Assembly: GCA_947073765.1 (NCBI GenBank)
Contig: CAMTMZ010000005.1
Location: forward strand, 20,560-84,559
Source: an uncultured Bacillota bacterium
Lineage (GTDB): Bacteria > Bacillota > Clostridia > Oscillospirales > Oscillospiraceae
DNA: 64,000 bases
Reading direction: 5' to 3'
The position numbers and the translations under genes were made by a program. Shown piece by piece: positions 34,684 through 42,557 of this stretch; positions within the stretch are counted from its first letter, which is position 1; each line of letters opens with the position of its first letter. The notes beneath the pieces are model-generated. The model had not been told where the DNA came from. It made no database searches and saw nothing but the letters and a program-made list of their open reading frames with translations.

Positions 34684-35004
34684 AGACGGGTGAAGCAAAG
34701 GGAGGGATTTGCCCGATTCAAAGCGTCCTCCTATGGGCCGCCAAATTTTAAATGGATGTCCAGACGTATGCGTTCTTTGGTGCTGGCGCCAAGAAAATTG
34801 AAAAACAGTTGGACGAGGTGCAGGTGTAAACACCTGCTTGCGAAACAAGGCTGATTAAAACTGCCGCGCTTATCTATTAACAGGAATGGCGAACACTCCA
34901 CTGCCATGCCATATACAGACGACCCCTGATGCAGGATTTCATATTCCTGCATCAGGGGACTTTTGTCCATTGTTCGATTTAGGTGTTCGACAGCCTCTTT
35001 GATT
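34684..35004. other. Non-coding stretch upstream of the sigK break
   Basis: About 320 bp without a convincing gene. It holds a perfect palindrome GCAGGTGT-AA-ACACCTGC (34820-34837), a 14-bp stem CCCCTGATGCAGGA/TCCTGCATCAGGGG (34923-34958), and a 25-codon plus-strand ORF at 34753-34830 containing AFFGAGAKKIEKQL with no ribosome site, possibly a gene remnant. The minus-strand ORF of 79 codons here reads like noise. Confidence 0.5.
34923..34958. repeat. Long hairpin downstream of the aminotransferase gene
   Basis: Perfect 14-bp stem CCCCTGATGCAGGA/TCCTGCATCAGGGG with an 8-base loop. T-rich sequence follows on the plus side only, so it is not a clear terminator for the minus-strand gene. Confidence 0.55.
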
Positions 35005-35856
35005 TTATTTTGCGGTCTCCCGCTGGAATTTTGCCATGTATGCGTCCTGAAGCAGTTTGAGGCGCTGGGGGTCCTTGCCTCCCACGGGGATACGGTCGAT
35101 TGACTCCACCTTCATGCACAGGGCGCTGGAACTGGTGACGATGATCTCATCGGCGTTCATCAGCTCCACCATGGAGAAAGGCTCCTCCATCGTTGGAATA
35201 CCGTTTTCCTTTGCCAAAGCCAGCAGATGTTTGCGGGTAATGCCGGGCAGAATCAGCTCATCGGTGGGGGCAGTGCGCAATACGCCGTCCTTTAGGATGG
35301 AGATATTGCTGTGGGCACACTCGGTCACCCGGCTGCCCCGGTGGAGCACCGCCTCATCGCAGCCGGCCTCCAAAGCCCGCTGGTTGGCCAGCACACTGGG
35401 AATCAGGTTCAGTGTCTTGATATTGCACAGCTTAAAGCGGTTGTCCTCCAGGGAGATAAGCTTATAGGGCTTGTCCATGGGCTTCATCGTGTGGGGCTTC
35501 ACATAGGCCATCAGGGTGGGTGCTATCTCCGCGCCAGGAAATACGTGGTTTCGAGGGGCAATCCCCCGGGAAACCTGCCAATACAGAAAGTGGATTGGTG
35601 AGTCCTCCGCTGCGTCAATCACCCTCTGCAGTTCCTCTTTCACCTGTTCCCGCTCCATTTTGAAGGGAATCTCCAGCAGCCGCAGGCTGTTGTACATCCG
35701 ATCCAAATGGTCCTCAATCGCAAAGGGGATGCGATTCGCCACACAGGTAGCCTCATAAATGCCATCCCCAAAATAGAGGGCACGGTCGTTCATAGGCACT
35801 TTCATTTCCTCCAGGGGGCCAATTTCACCGTTATAATAGCCAACATTTTTCCACAT
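35005..35856 (-). CDS. dat: D-amino acid aminotransferase (class IV)
   Basis: A 283-residue PLP fold-type IV transaminase. FGDGIYEATCVANR, YWQVSRGIAPRNHVFP (the RxxH carboxylate trap of D-amino acid transaminases), the catalytic Lys in NIKTLNLIPSVLANQRA and TECAHSNISILKDG are visible. It would interconvert D-alanine and D-glutamate for peptidoglycan. ATG at 35856 follows GGAGGAG; the frame begins 5 codons earlier with no ribosome site. It lies 37 bases after the PAP2 gene, probably in one operon. A branched-chain aminotransferase is the alternative but fits less well. Confidence 0.85.
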   Translation of the reverse strand: MWKNVGYYNGEIGPLEEMKVPMNDRALYFGDGIYEATCVANRIPFAIEDHLDRMYNSLRLLEIPFKMEREQVKEELQRVIDAAEDSPIHFLYWQVSRGIAPRNHVFPGAEIAPTLMAYVKPHTMKPMDKPYKLISLEDNRFKLCNIKTLNLIPSVLANQRALEAGCDEAVLHRGSRVTECAHSNISILKDGVLRTAPTDELILPGITRKHLLALAKENGIPTMEEPFSMVELMNADEIIVTSSSALCMKVESIDRIPVGGKDPQRLKLLQDAYMAKFQRETAK

Positions 35857-35893
35857 AATTTTCTCCTCCATCTTTAACTATCGTTCTATTTGC

Positions 35894-36445
35894 TCACAAA
35901 ACGCGGTTCCGGCTGTCCTCCCACACCTGACTGGCTTTCCATACCACCCACGCGCACAGAGATCCGACCATCGCTCCCACCAGCACATCGCTGGGGTAGT
36001 GGACCCCTACATACAGTCGGGACAGACCCATCAGCACAGCCAATGCCACCGCCCAGATCCGGCTTCTCCGCCCCGGCAGGGTCTTCGCCCAGATCATCGC
36101 CGCAGCAAAGGCGGCACAGGTATGGCCCGAGGGGAATGAGTTTGGGTCGTCCTCCACCACCAGGGGGGCAATCGGCCAATCCAGCCAGGGCCGGGGACGC
36201 TCCACCAGGGGCTTGATGGTAAAGTTGGTTACCAGCAGCCCCAGTGCCATGGCTATCAGGGCCAGCACGCCCGCCTTCCGGGTTCGCTTTGAAATCAGCA
36301 GTCCCAAGGCCAAGGAAATCCATAAAATCCCCGCATCCCCCAGCTTGGTATAAAAAGACATAGCAGGGTTCAGCCAGGATATATGCAGATTTTGAATTGC
36401 GGTCAGCAGCTGGCCGTCAATCTGCAGTAAACAATCCAGCACCAA
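35894..36445 (-). CDS. PAP2-family membrane phosphatase
   Basis: A 183-residue membrane protein with the three PAP2 motifs: KPLVERPRP (residues about 79-87), SFPSGHT with the catalytic His (about 103-109), and SRLYVGVHYPSDV (about 141-153). About five hydrophobic segments flank them. Such enzymes recycle undecaprenyl pyrophosphate or dephosphorylate phosphatidate; the substrate cannot be told here. Confidence 0.9.
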   Translation of the reverse strand: MVLDCLLQIDGQLLTAIQNLHISWLNPAMSFYTKLGDAGILWISLALGLLISKRTRKAGVLALIAMALGLLVTNFTIKPLVERPRPWLDWPIAPLVVEDDPNSFPSGHTCAAFAAAMIWAKTLPGRRSRIWAVALAVLMGLSRLYVGVHYPSDVLVGAMVGSLCAWVVWKASQVWEDSRNRVL

Positions 36446-36455
36446 AAAACCTCCC

Positions 36456-36510
36456 TTGACCGTGCTTCAGTTCTATATTATAATAATAGAGCTTTTTTTC
36501 CACAAGTCAA
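36456..36510. promoter_or_regulatory. Overlapping divergent promoters of the PAP2 and glycosyltransferase genes
   Basis: Plus strand: TTGACC 36456-36461, TATAAT 36479-36484, spacer 17. Minus strand: TTGACT 36505-36510, TATTAT 36483-36488, spacer 16. The -10 boxes overlap by two bases, so RNA polymerase should occupy one at a time. Confidence 0.7.
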
Positions 36511-36537
36511 CACTAATTTTTTCGGAGGTCCTGTCCC

Positions 36538-37626
36538 TTGAAGCAAATCCTCTGTCTTTCCAGCGAACCTTGGTCCAATCGTCTTCCAGGGCGCACTCAG
36601 CAGATCGTTTCCCGCCTGAGGGATACCCAAATACTCTACTTCTCCCCTGCTCTGTCCCCCCGGGACAGAACTTTTCGGAAGCCAGGCCGGCAAGTACGCC
36701 CCAATGTGACAGCATATACCCTGCCTCCCATTCCTTTTCCCATCCCTGAGCAGCGGCGCCGCCTGTTTCAAATGGCCTGGAAAAGGATCAGCCGTTTTAT
36801 TCAGGAGGCCGCCGTGCGCAAACGGATTGATGAGCCTCTGCTGTGGACCACCCACCCCCGCCACATCCATCTGGTTGATCGGCTGGATTACAGCTCCCTG
36901 GTCTACGACTGCGACCGGGTGTGGGACAATCCCCCCGCCCACTGGGAAGGCAGCCTGGCCCAGGCGGCAGATGTCGTATTTGCCGCCTCCCCTCTGCTGT
37001 GCGACCGGTTGTCCCCCTGCAGTTCCAACATCGCCCTGCTGCCCAACGGAATCAATCTTCCCCTTTTCGACGCCAACGCCCCCCGTCCCGATCCCATGCC
37101 GGGAGTAAAGGCCCCCATCTTGGGTTGGGCGGGAGCAATCCGCGAGGGGCTGGATCTGTCCCCCGTGCTCTACGCCGCCCAGTCCCGGCCCGACTGGGGC
37201 TTTCTCCTTCTTGGGTCGGTGGACAAAAAGAACCCATTTCTTCGCCAGCTGGACAAGCTGTCCAATGTATTCCTCACCGGACCCAGACCGGCAGCTGAGG
37301 TGCCCGACTGGCTGTTCCGCTGCCAGGTGCTGATGGATCTTCCCAGAACCGATCAGCCCTTTGACGAGGTGGTCTCACCCCGGCTGTTCGAATATCTGGC
37401 CACCGGCAAGCCTGTGGTGTCCATGCTGTGGCCCGACCAGGTGGAGCAGTTTCCCGATGTCGTATACGGCGCCCACGAGTTGGAGGAGTTTGTCACTCTT
37501 TGCGCTCACGCTATAGAGGAGGCCCCCGGACTGGCCCAGCGTCGGATAGACCGGGCCGCTCAGGCCGCCTGGCCCCGGCGGGTGGGCGAGGTGGAGCGTA
37601 TCCTCACCACTGCGGGACTGCTGTAG
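36538..37626 (+). CDS. Glycosyltransferase, TuaH-like
   Basis: A 362-residue cytoplasmic GT-B type protein. It starts KQILCLSSEPWSNRLPGRTQ, has DAPLL-like acceptor segments (DVVFAASPLLCDRLSPCSSN, NGINLPLFD) and a C-terminal nucleotide-sugar domain with LGWAGAIREGLDLS, DLPRTDQPFDEVVSPRLFEY and TGKPVVSM. It resembles enzymes of teichuronic acid and exopolysaccharide synthesis. TTG at 36538 is the start because GGAGG lies 10 bases upstream and no ATG is better placed. It stands alone, divergent from PAP2. Confidence 0.82.
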   Translation: MKQILCLSSEPWSNRLPGRTQQIVSRLRDTQILYFSPALSPRDRTFRKPGRQVRPNVTAYTLPPIPFPIPEQRRRLFQMAWKRISRFIQEAAVRKRIDEPLLWTTHPRHIHLVDRLDYSSLVYDCDRVWDNPPAHWEGSLAQAADVVFAASPLLCDRLSPCSSNIALLPNGINLPLFDANAPRPDPMPGVKAPILGWAGAIREGLDLSPVLYAAQSRPDWGFLLLGSVDKKNPFLRQLDKLSNVFLTGPRPAAEVPDWLFRCQVLMDLPRTDQPFDEVVSPRLFEYLATGKPVVSMLWPDQVEQFPDVVYGAHELEEFVTLCAHAIEEAPGLAQRRIDRAAQAAWPRRVGEVERILTTAGLL

Positions 37627-37650
37627 CTTGGGCACTCGTTTTGCAGAAAA

Positions 37651-37705
37651 ACAACAGGGCCCCGAGCCGCGTTCCAGCGCTGCCCGGACGACCCTGTTGT
37701 ATTGT
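37651..37705. terminator. Terminator between the glycosyltransferase and bacteriohemerythrin genes
   Basis: Outer stem ACAACAGGG/CCCTGTTGT around a GC-rich interior, followed by ATTGTCTG; on the minus side TTTTTCTG follows. Convergent genes may share it. Confidence 0.65.
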
Positions 37706-37714
37706 CTGCTGAAT

Positions 37715-38113
37715 TTAGGTTCTCTTTAAAAATGTACTCATCTTTTTATCTTCGGTCTTGATATGGGTAACTAAAACGGCAATGTGCTGATTTAATTTCC
37801 CCACATCCGCAATCGACGGGCCTGCGGCCGGAATCGCGGATATAATCTCACGCAGCTTTCTTGTATATCCGGCGTGGAACATCTTGTGGGCTGCGATATC
37901 TGGATAATTGTTCATTTGCTGCAGCTGCTCCTCGTGAGCAAAGTGCTTATCCACATAGCTCAGCAGAAACTGTATGGCAGGCTCCATAGCCGTCCGTCCC
38001 TTTCCGCCGCTGCAGGCATCTATCATTTGGTTCACCGCCTGAAACAGCTCTTTATGCTCTCGATCAATAATACTATTGCCGGTCTCCAGCTCTTTTGTCA
38101 GCTCATATTTCAT
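37715..38113 (-). CDS. Bacteriohemerythrin
   Basis: A 132-residue four-helix protein with the complete di-iron ligand set: His20 (DREHKELF), His57 and Glu61 (DKHFAHEE), His76 and His80 (AAHKMFH), His117 and Asp122 (VTHIKTED). It binds O2, and possibly NO, reversibly and in anaerobes is thought to deliver or scavenge oxygen. The gene stands alone behind a near-consensus promoter and a large PerR/Fur-like palindrome, which argues for peroxide- or metal-responsive control. AGGAGG lies 12 bases upstream of the ATG. Confidence 0.95.
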   Translation of the reverse strand: MKYELTKELETGNSIIDREHKELFQAVNQMIDACSGGKGRTAMEPAIQFLLSYVDKHFAHEEQLQQMNNYPDIAAHKMFHAGYTRKLREIISAIPAAGPSIADVGKLNQHIAVLVTHIKTEDKKMSTFLKRT

Positions 38114-38176
38114 GATCTTAAATTTCCTCCTGATTGCGTTTTTTTAGAATAGCGGCTTAATTTGTAGTTTGTGCGA

Positions 38177-38205
38177 ATTAAAATAGTAATAATTACTATT
38201 TTAAT
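38177..38205. promoter_or_regulatory. 29-bp PerR/Fur-like operator of the bacteriohemerythrin gene
   Basis: Perfect inverted repeat of arms ATTAAAATAGTAAT and ATTACTATTTTAAT around a single A. Its core TAGTAAT-A-ATTACTA has the 7-1-7 layout of PerR and Fur boxes. It begins one base after the promoter -10, covering the start site, so it should act as a repressor site. Confidence 0.75.
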
Positions 38206-38206
38206 G

Positions 38207-38235
38207 AGTATAGCACCGCTCGCTCCTCCTGTCAA
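38207..38235 (-). promoter_or_regulatory. Bacteriohemerythrin promoter
   Basis: Perfect TTGACA at 38230-38235, TATACT at 38207-38212, 17-base spacer, with a TG upstream of the -10 (extended). One of the strongest promoters in the window. Confidence 0.88.
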
Positions 38236-38350
38236 TAACCTTTTTAAGCCCTCAACCCCAGAGCCGCAGCCCGCCAGCCGCGCCTGTTCCAAAGGATTTC
38301 CCAATTCCTGCTGCCTTTCTTGTTCATATCTACGAAAATACTTCTTCCTC

Positions 38351-38377
38351 TTGCAAAATAGCAAATTTCCCTATAAA
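38351..38377 (+). promoter_or_regulatory. Putative promoter of the purine operon
   Basis: TTGCAA at 38351-38356 and TATAAA at 38372-38377, spacer 15 (TCTTGC at 38349 gives 17). It would give a leader of about 155 nt. Confidence 0.4.
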
Positions 38378-38474
38378 ATGGGAGCCATAATAATGGAAAG
38401 GGGTTTCGCTATGCTTTTCTATGCCTGCATTTATTTTCAGGCGTTTTATGGCCCCAATCTGTCCAAAATCATCC

Positions 38475-38535
38475 CCTGATCCTTAATCAGGCTGTCTGTA
38501 CCCTCAGGCGGCCTGAAACTTTTTTAAAGGAGTGC
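38475..38535 (+). other. Possible attenuator in the purE leader
   Basis: Four short segments, CCTGAT, ATCAGG, TCAGG and CCTGA, can pair in two exclusive ways, and a T6 run (AACTTTTTTAA) follows the last one just before the purE ribosome site. Stems are only 5-6 bp, so this is tentative. No purine riboswitch core was seen. Confidence 0.3.
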
Positions 38536-38540
38536 TTTCT

Positions 38541-39035
38541 ATGAAAAAAGTCGCCGTAATTATGGGCTCTGACAGCGACTGGCCTGTGGTCCAAGGGGCC
38601 TGCAGGCAGCTGGATGAGTTCAAAATTCCCTACGAGGCCCACATACTCAGCGCCCACCGCACCCCTGCCGCCGCGGCGGAGTTTGCCAAAAGTGCCCGAG
38701 CCAACGGCTTCGGTGTGCTCATCTGCGCCGCCGGCATGGCCGCCCACCTGGCTGGGGCTTTTGCCGGAAACACTACCCTGCCCGTCATCGGCATCCCGAT
38801 GAACGGGGGGGCCATGGACGGTCTGGACGCCCTGCTTTCCACCGTTCAGATGCCCAGCGGCATCCCCGTGGCCACCATGGCCATTAACGGCGCCAAAAAC
38901 GCCGCCGTACTGGCCGCCCAGATCCTGTCTGTCTCTGACGCTGTCCTGGCTGCCCGGCTGGACCAGGCCCGGGAAAAGATGGCTGAACAGATTGCTGAAA
39001 AGGAAGCCAGACTTCAGGCGGAGCTGGCTGGCTGA
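38541..39035 (+). CDS. purE: N5-carboxyaminoimidazole ribonucleotide mutase
   Basis: A 164-residue Pur[18 protein letters not shown] is the substrate-binding loop, SAHRTP holds the catalytic His, and [20 protein letters not shown] (split) and [12 protein letters not shown] follow. It converts N5-CAIR to CAIR. It opens the purine operon; its partner purK is not in the window. ATG at 38541 has AAAGGAG upstream. Confidence 0.96.
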   Translation: MKKVAVIMGSDSDWPVVQGACRQLDEFKIPYEAHILSAHRTPAAAAEFAKSARANGFGVLICAAGMAAHLAGAFAGNTTLPVIGIPMNGGAMDGLDALLSTVQMPSGIPVATMAINGAKNAAVLAAQILSVSDAVLAARLDQAREKMAEQIAEKEARLQAELAG

Positions 39036-39103
39036 CCTCTTTTCTCTCTACCCGCAGGGTAGAACCCACATTGTTCAATCTAAATATTTTGGAGGAATAT
39101 ATT

Positions 39104-39790
39104 ATGGAAAAGAATCTGGTTTATACTGGTAAGACCAAAAATGTCTACGCCCTGGATAACGGCAACTATCTGCTTCAATTTAAAGACGACTGCACCGGCA
39201 AGGACGGCGTGTTTGACCCAGGTGAAAACTCCATCGGCCTGACCATTGACGGAGTAGGAGATGTTAATCTGCGCATGTCCATCTACTTCTTTGAGAAGAT
39301 TAACGCTGCCGGCATCAATACTCATTATGTCTCCGCCGATCTGGGCAACACCACTATGGAGGTTCTTCCCGCCAAGGTCTTCGGCCACGGCCTGGAGGTT
39401 ATCTGCCGCCACAAGGCGGTGGGCTCCTTTATCCGCCGGTACGGCGAGTATATTGAGGAGGGCGCCGACCTGCCCGCTTATGTGGAAACCACCTTTAAAA
39501 ATGATGAGAAGGGCGACCCCCTCGTGACCAAGGACGCCCTGGTGGCTCTGGGTGTGATGACTGAGGCGCAGTACGACGACATCAAGGACATGACCCAGAA
39601 AATCACCAGAATCGTGGCTGACGATCTGATGGAAAAGGGGATGGTGCTCTACGACATCAAGTTTGAGTACGGCTATGACGCCGACGGAAACGTGATGCTG
39701 ATTGACGAGATCGCCTCCGGCAACATGCGGGTATACAAGGATGGACAATATGTTGATCCTATGACACTATCCAAGCTGTTTTTCGCCTGA
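39104..39790 (+). CDS. purC: SAICAR synthetase
   Basis: A 228-residue ATP-dependent ligase joining CAIR and aspartate. [20 protein letters not shown] is the start, [14 protein letters not shown] and [20 protein letters not shown] are family signatures, and the end follows [13 protein letters not shown] at 39104 has TTGGAGG upstream; the frame begins 11 codons earlier without a ribosome site. Gap to purE is 68 bp with a small CTACCC/GGGTAG stem. Confidence 0.95.
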   Translation: MEKNLVYTGKTKNVYALDNGNYLLQFKDDCTGKDGVFDPGENSIGLTIDGVGDVNLRMSIYFFEKINAAGINTHYVSADLGNTTMEVLPAKVFGHGLEVICRHKAVGSFIRRYGEYIEEGADLPAYVETTFKNDEKGDPLVTKDALVALGVMTEAQYDDIKDMTQKITRIVADDLMEKGMVLYDIKFEYGYDADGNVMLIDEIASGNMRVYKDGQYVDPMTLSKLFFA

Positions 39791-39811
39791 GCATAAGGAG
39801 GACAAGCATAC

Positions 39812-41236
39812 ATGGGTGGCTTTTTCGGGGCCGTCTCCACGCAGGACGTCTCCCTTGATATCTTTTTTGGGGTGGACTACCACTCCCATCTTGGCACCCG
39901 CCGGGGCGGCATGATTATTCACGATGCCAAGGACGGGTTCCAGCGTCAGATTCACTCCATTGAAAACACCCCTTTCCGTACCAAGTTTGAGAAGGACCTG
40001 ACCAAGTTCCACGGCACCTCCGGCATCGGCTGTATCAGCGATACCGATCCCCAGCCTCTTCTGGTCCGCTCCCATCTGGGCCTGTACGCCATTACTACCG
40101 TTGGCATCATCAACAACGCGGAGGATCTGGTTGAGCAGTATTTCTCTGATCATGGGCACCAGTTCATGGCCATGAGCTCCGGCAAGGTCAACTCTACGGA
40201 GCTGGCCGCCGCTCTTATCAACCAGAAAGACAATTTAGTTGACGGCATCCTCCATGCCCAGGAGGCGATCCGCGGCTCTCTCACCCTGCTCATCCTCACC
40301 AGCGAGGGGGAGATTATTGCCTCTCGGGACCGGGTGGGCCGCCTGCCCGTCCTCATCGGAAAGAAAGCGGAGGGGCATTGCGTATCCTTTGAGTCCTTCG
40401 CCTACCACAAACTGGGTTATGAGGACGCCTATGAGCTGGGCCCCCGGGAGATTGTCCGCATCCGTTCTGACGGCTTCGACGTCCTCTCCCCCGCTGGGAC
40501 GGAGATGAAGATATGTGCCTTCCTTTGGAGCTACTACGGCTACCCCAACTCCAACTATGAGGGGGTCAATGTGGAGGTCATGCGCTACCACAACGGCGCC
40601 ATCATGGCCCGGGAGGAAAAGGAGCGGGGAACTATTCCCAATGTGGATTATGTGGCCGGTGTTCCAGACTCTGGAATCCCCCACGCCATTGGCTATGCCA
40701 ATGCCAGCGGCACCCATTTCGCCCGCCCCTTTGTAAAATACACGCCCACCTGGCCCAGATCCTTCATGCCCTCCAACCAGAACGTGCGCAGCCAAGTGGC
40801 AAAGATGAAACAGATTCCTGTCCCGGAGTTGATTCAGGGCAAGAAGCTGCTCTTCGTAGACGACTCCATCGTCCGGGGCACCCAGCTTCGGGAAACCGTG
40901 GAATTTCTCTACGAATCCGGGGCAAAGGAGGTCCATATGCGCTCTGCCTGTCCCCCCATCATGTACAGCTGCAAGTATCTGAACTTTTCCCGGGGAAACT
41001 CTGACATGGACCTTCTCGCCCGGCGCACCATTCAAGAACTGGAGGGGGACGAGGGGCAGAGGCACTTGGAGGAATATGCTGACGCTTCCACAGACCGGGG
41101 CAGCTGTATGCTAAAGGCTATCTGCAAAAATTTCGGTTTCGACTCCCTGGGCTACCAGTCACTGGACGGTCTGCTGGAGGCCATAGGCATTGACAAAAAC
41201 AGGGTGTGTACCTACTGCTGGTCCGGAAAAGAATAG
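39812..41236 (+). CDS. purF: PurF-like amidophosphoribosyltransferase lacking the N-terminal Cys nucleophile
   Basis: At 474 residues it has the full PurF length, but it starts MGGFFGAVS: position 2, where mature PurF carries the catalytic Cys, is Gly (GGT), and HRGQEG and HNGN of the glutaminase site are replaced by GTRRGG and VGIIN. The synthase half is intact: PRPP loop LLFVDDSIVRGTQLRE. Four Cys that match the PurF Fe-S ligands remain (KICAF, MYSCKY, VCTYC). It may use ammonia or another subunit, or be a paralogue with a changed role. AGGAGG lies 10 bases upstream. Confidence 0.88.
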   Translation: MGGFFGAVSTQDVSLDIFFGVDYHSHLGTRRGGMIIHDAKDGFQRQIHSIENTPFRTKFEKDLTKFHGTSGIGCISDTDPQPLLVRSHLGLYAITTVGIINNAEDLVEQYFSDHGHQFMAMSSGKVNSTELAAALINQKDNLVDGILHAQEAIRGSLTLLILTSEGEIIASRDRVGRLPVLIGKKAEGHCVSFESFAYHKLGYEDAYELGPREIVRIRSDGFDVLSPAGTEMKICAFLWSYYGYPNSNYEGVNVEVMRYHNGAIMAREEKERGTIPNVDYVAGVPDSGIPHAIGYANASGTHFARPFVKYTPTWPRSFMPSNQNVRSQVAKMKQIPVPELIQGKKLLFVDDSIVRGTQLRETVEFLYESGAKEVHMRSACPPIMYSCKYLNFSRGNSDMDLLARRTIQELEGDEGQRHLEEYADASTDRGSCMLKAICKNFGFDSLGYQSLDGLLEAIGIDKNRVCTYCWSGKE

Positions 41237-41253
41237 AAAAGGAGATTACCACC

Positions 41254-41520
41254 ATGATTGAGTCAAGATGTGGCATTTTGTGCGGAGAATGCAGCTTTCA
41301 GGAGCAAACAGGCTGCGCCGGCTGCCTCCAGATTCAAAAACCCTTTTGGGGCGACAGCTGCCCTGTCAAATCCTGCTGTGAGGAGAAAGAGCATACGCAT
41401 TGCGGCCAGTGCGGCGACTTTCCCTGCGCACTGCTGAACCAGTTCGCCTACGACGAAAAGCAGGGCGACGGCGGAAAGCGGATCGAACAGTGCAAATTGT
41501 GGAAGGAGATCGAAGCATGA
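41254..41520 (+). CDS. DUF3795 Cys-rich protein in the purine operon
   Basis: An 88-residue protein with 12 Cys in CGILCGECSF, GCAGCLQ, CPVKSCCEEK and HCGQCGDFPCALL, typical of DUF3795, a putative metal or Fe-S binding family of unknown function. It lies 17 bases after purF and overlaps purM by 4 bases, so it is embedded in the operon. AAAAGGAG supports the ATG. Its place next to an Fe-S PurF may be meaningful, but this is inference. Confidence 0.85.
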   Translation: MIESRCGILCGECSFQEQTGCAGCLQIQKPFWGDSCPVKSCCEEKEHTHCGQCGDFPCALLNQFAYDEKQGDGGKRIEQCKLWKEIEA

Positions 41521-42557
41521 ACAACTCTCATTCCGCCTCTTATGCCGCCGCTGGCGTGGATATTGAGGCCGGTTACCAGGGTGTACAGTTGATGAAAAAG
41601 CACGTAGCCCGAACCATGATCCCCGGGGTGATCAGCGGCATCGGGGGATTTGGCGGCCTGTTCGCTCCCGACTTGTCCGGTATGAAGGATCCTGTGCTGG
41701 TGTCCGGCACTGACGGCGTGGGCACCAAGATCCGCCTTGCCCAGCTGATGAACAGGCACAACACCATCGGTATTGACTGCGTGGCTATGTGCGTCAATGA
41801 CATCATCTGCTGCGGCGCCCGCCCGCTGTTCTTCCTGGACTACATCGCCATCGGCAAGAACGAGCCGGAAAAGGTGGCCTCCATCGTCTCCGGTGTGGCG
41901 GAGGGCTGCGTTCAGGCAGGCTGTGCCCTCATCGGCGGTGAGACCGCCGAACACCCCGGCCTCATGGCCCCCGACGACTACGACCTGGCCGGCTTCGCCG
42001 TGGGCATTGTGGATCAGGAAAAGATGATCGACCACAACCAGATGCGGGCGGGGGACGTAATTCTCTCCCTGCCCTCCAACGGTCTGCACTCCAACGGTTT
42101 CTCCCTGGTGCGCAAGGTGCTGAACATCGAGCACACCGATCTGTCCGCCTGGTCCGAGGAGCTGGGCGGCGAATTGGGCGGAGAGCTCCTCCGGCCCACT
42201 GCCATCTACGTCAAGCCCGTCCTGTCCGCTATTGAGGCCGCCCGGGTCCACGGCATCAGCCACATCACTGGCGGCGGCTTCTACGAAAATATCCCCCGCT
42301 GCCTGCCCCAGGGGCTGCGGGCCAGGATTGACAAATCCGCCCTGTGGATCGACCCCATCTTCCCCATGATCCAGCGGCTGGGCAATATTCCGGAACACGA
42401 CATGTTTAACACCTTCAACATGGGAACCGGCATGGTGTTAGTGGTGTCCAAGGAGGATGTGGATAAGGCCGTCGCCGCCCTGAACAGCCAGGGCAAGGGC
42501 GCCCGGGTCATCGGCGAGATTGTGGCCGGCGAAACCGGTGTGGAGCTGGTTGGATGA
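41517..42557 (+). CDS. purM: Phosphoribosylformylglycinamidine cyclo-ligase
   Basis: A 346-residue PurM (AIR synthetase): YAAAGVDIEAGYQGVQLMK, GTDGVGTKIRLAQ, CVAMCVNDIICCGARPLFFLDY and GGETAEHPGLM are the ATP and substrate motifs. ATG at 41517 overlaps the DUF3795 stop; longer frames upstream are not coding. It overlaps purN by 4 bases. Confidence 0.96.
   Translation: MNNSHSASYAAAGVDIEAGYQGVQLMKKHVARTMIPGVISGIGGFGGLFAPDLSGMKDPVLVSGTDGVGTKIRLAQLMNRHNTIGIDCVAMCVNDIICCGARPLFFLDYIAIGKNEPEKVASIVSGVAEGCVQAGCALIGGETAEHPGLMAPDDYDLAGFAVGIVDQEKMIDHNQMRAGDVILSLPSNGLHSNGFSLVRKVLNIEHTDLSAWSEELGGELGGELLRPTAIYVKPVLSAIEAARVHGISHITGGGFYENIPRCLPQGLRARIDKSALWIDPIFPMIQRLGNIPEHDMFNTFNMGTGMVLVVSKEDVDKAVAALNSQGKGARVIGEIVAGETGVELVG

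Noticed and set aside
34731..34970. 79-codon minus-strand frame upstream of the sigK break
   Set aside because: No ribosome site, it runs through a long hairpin and a palindrome, and the translation has no recognisable character.
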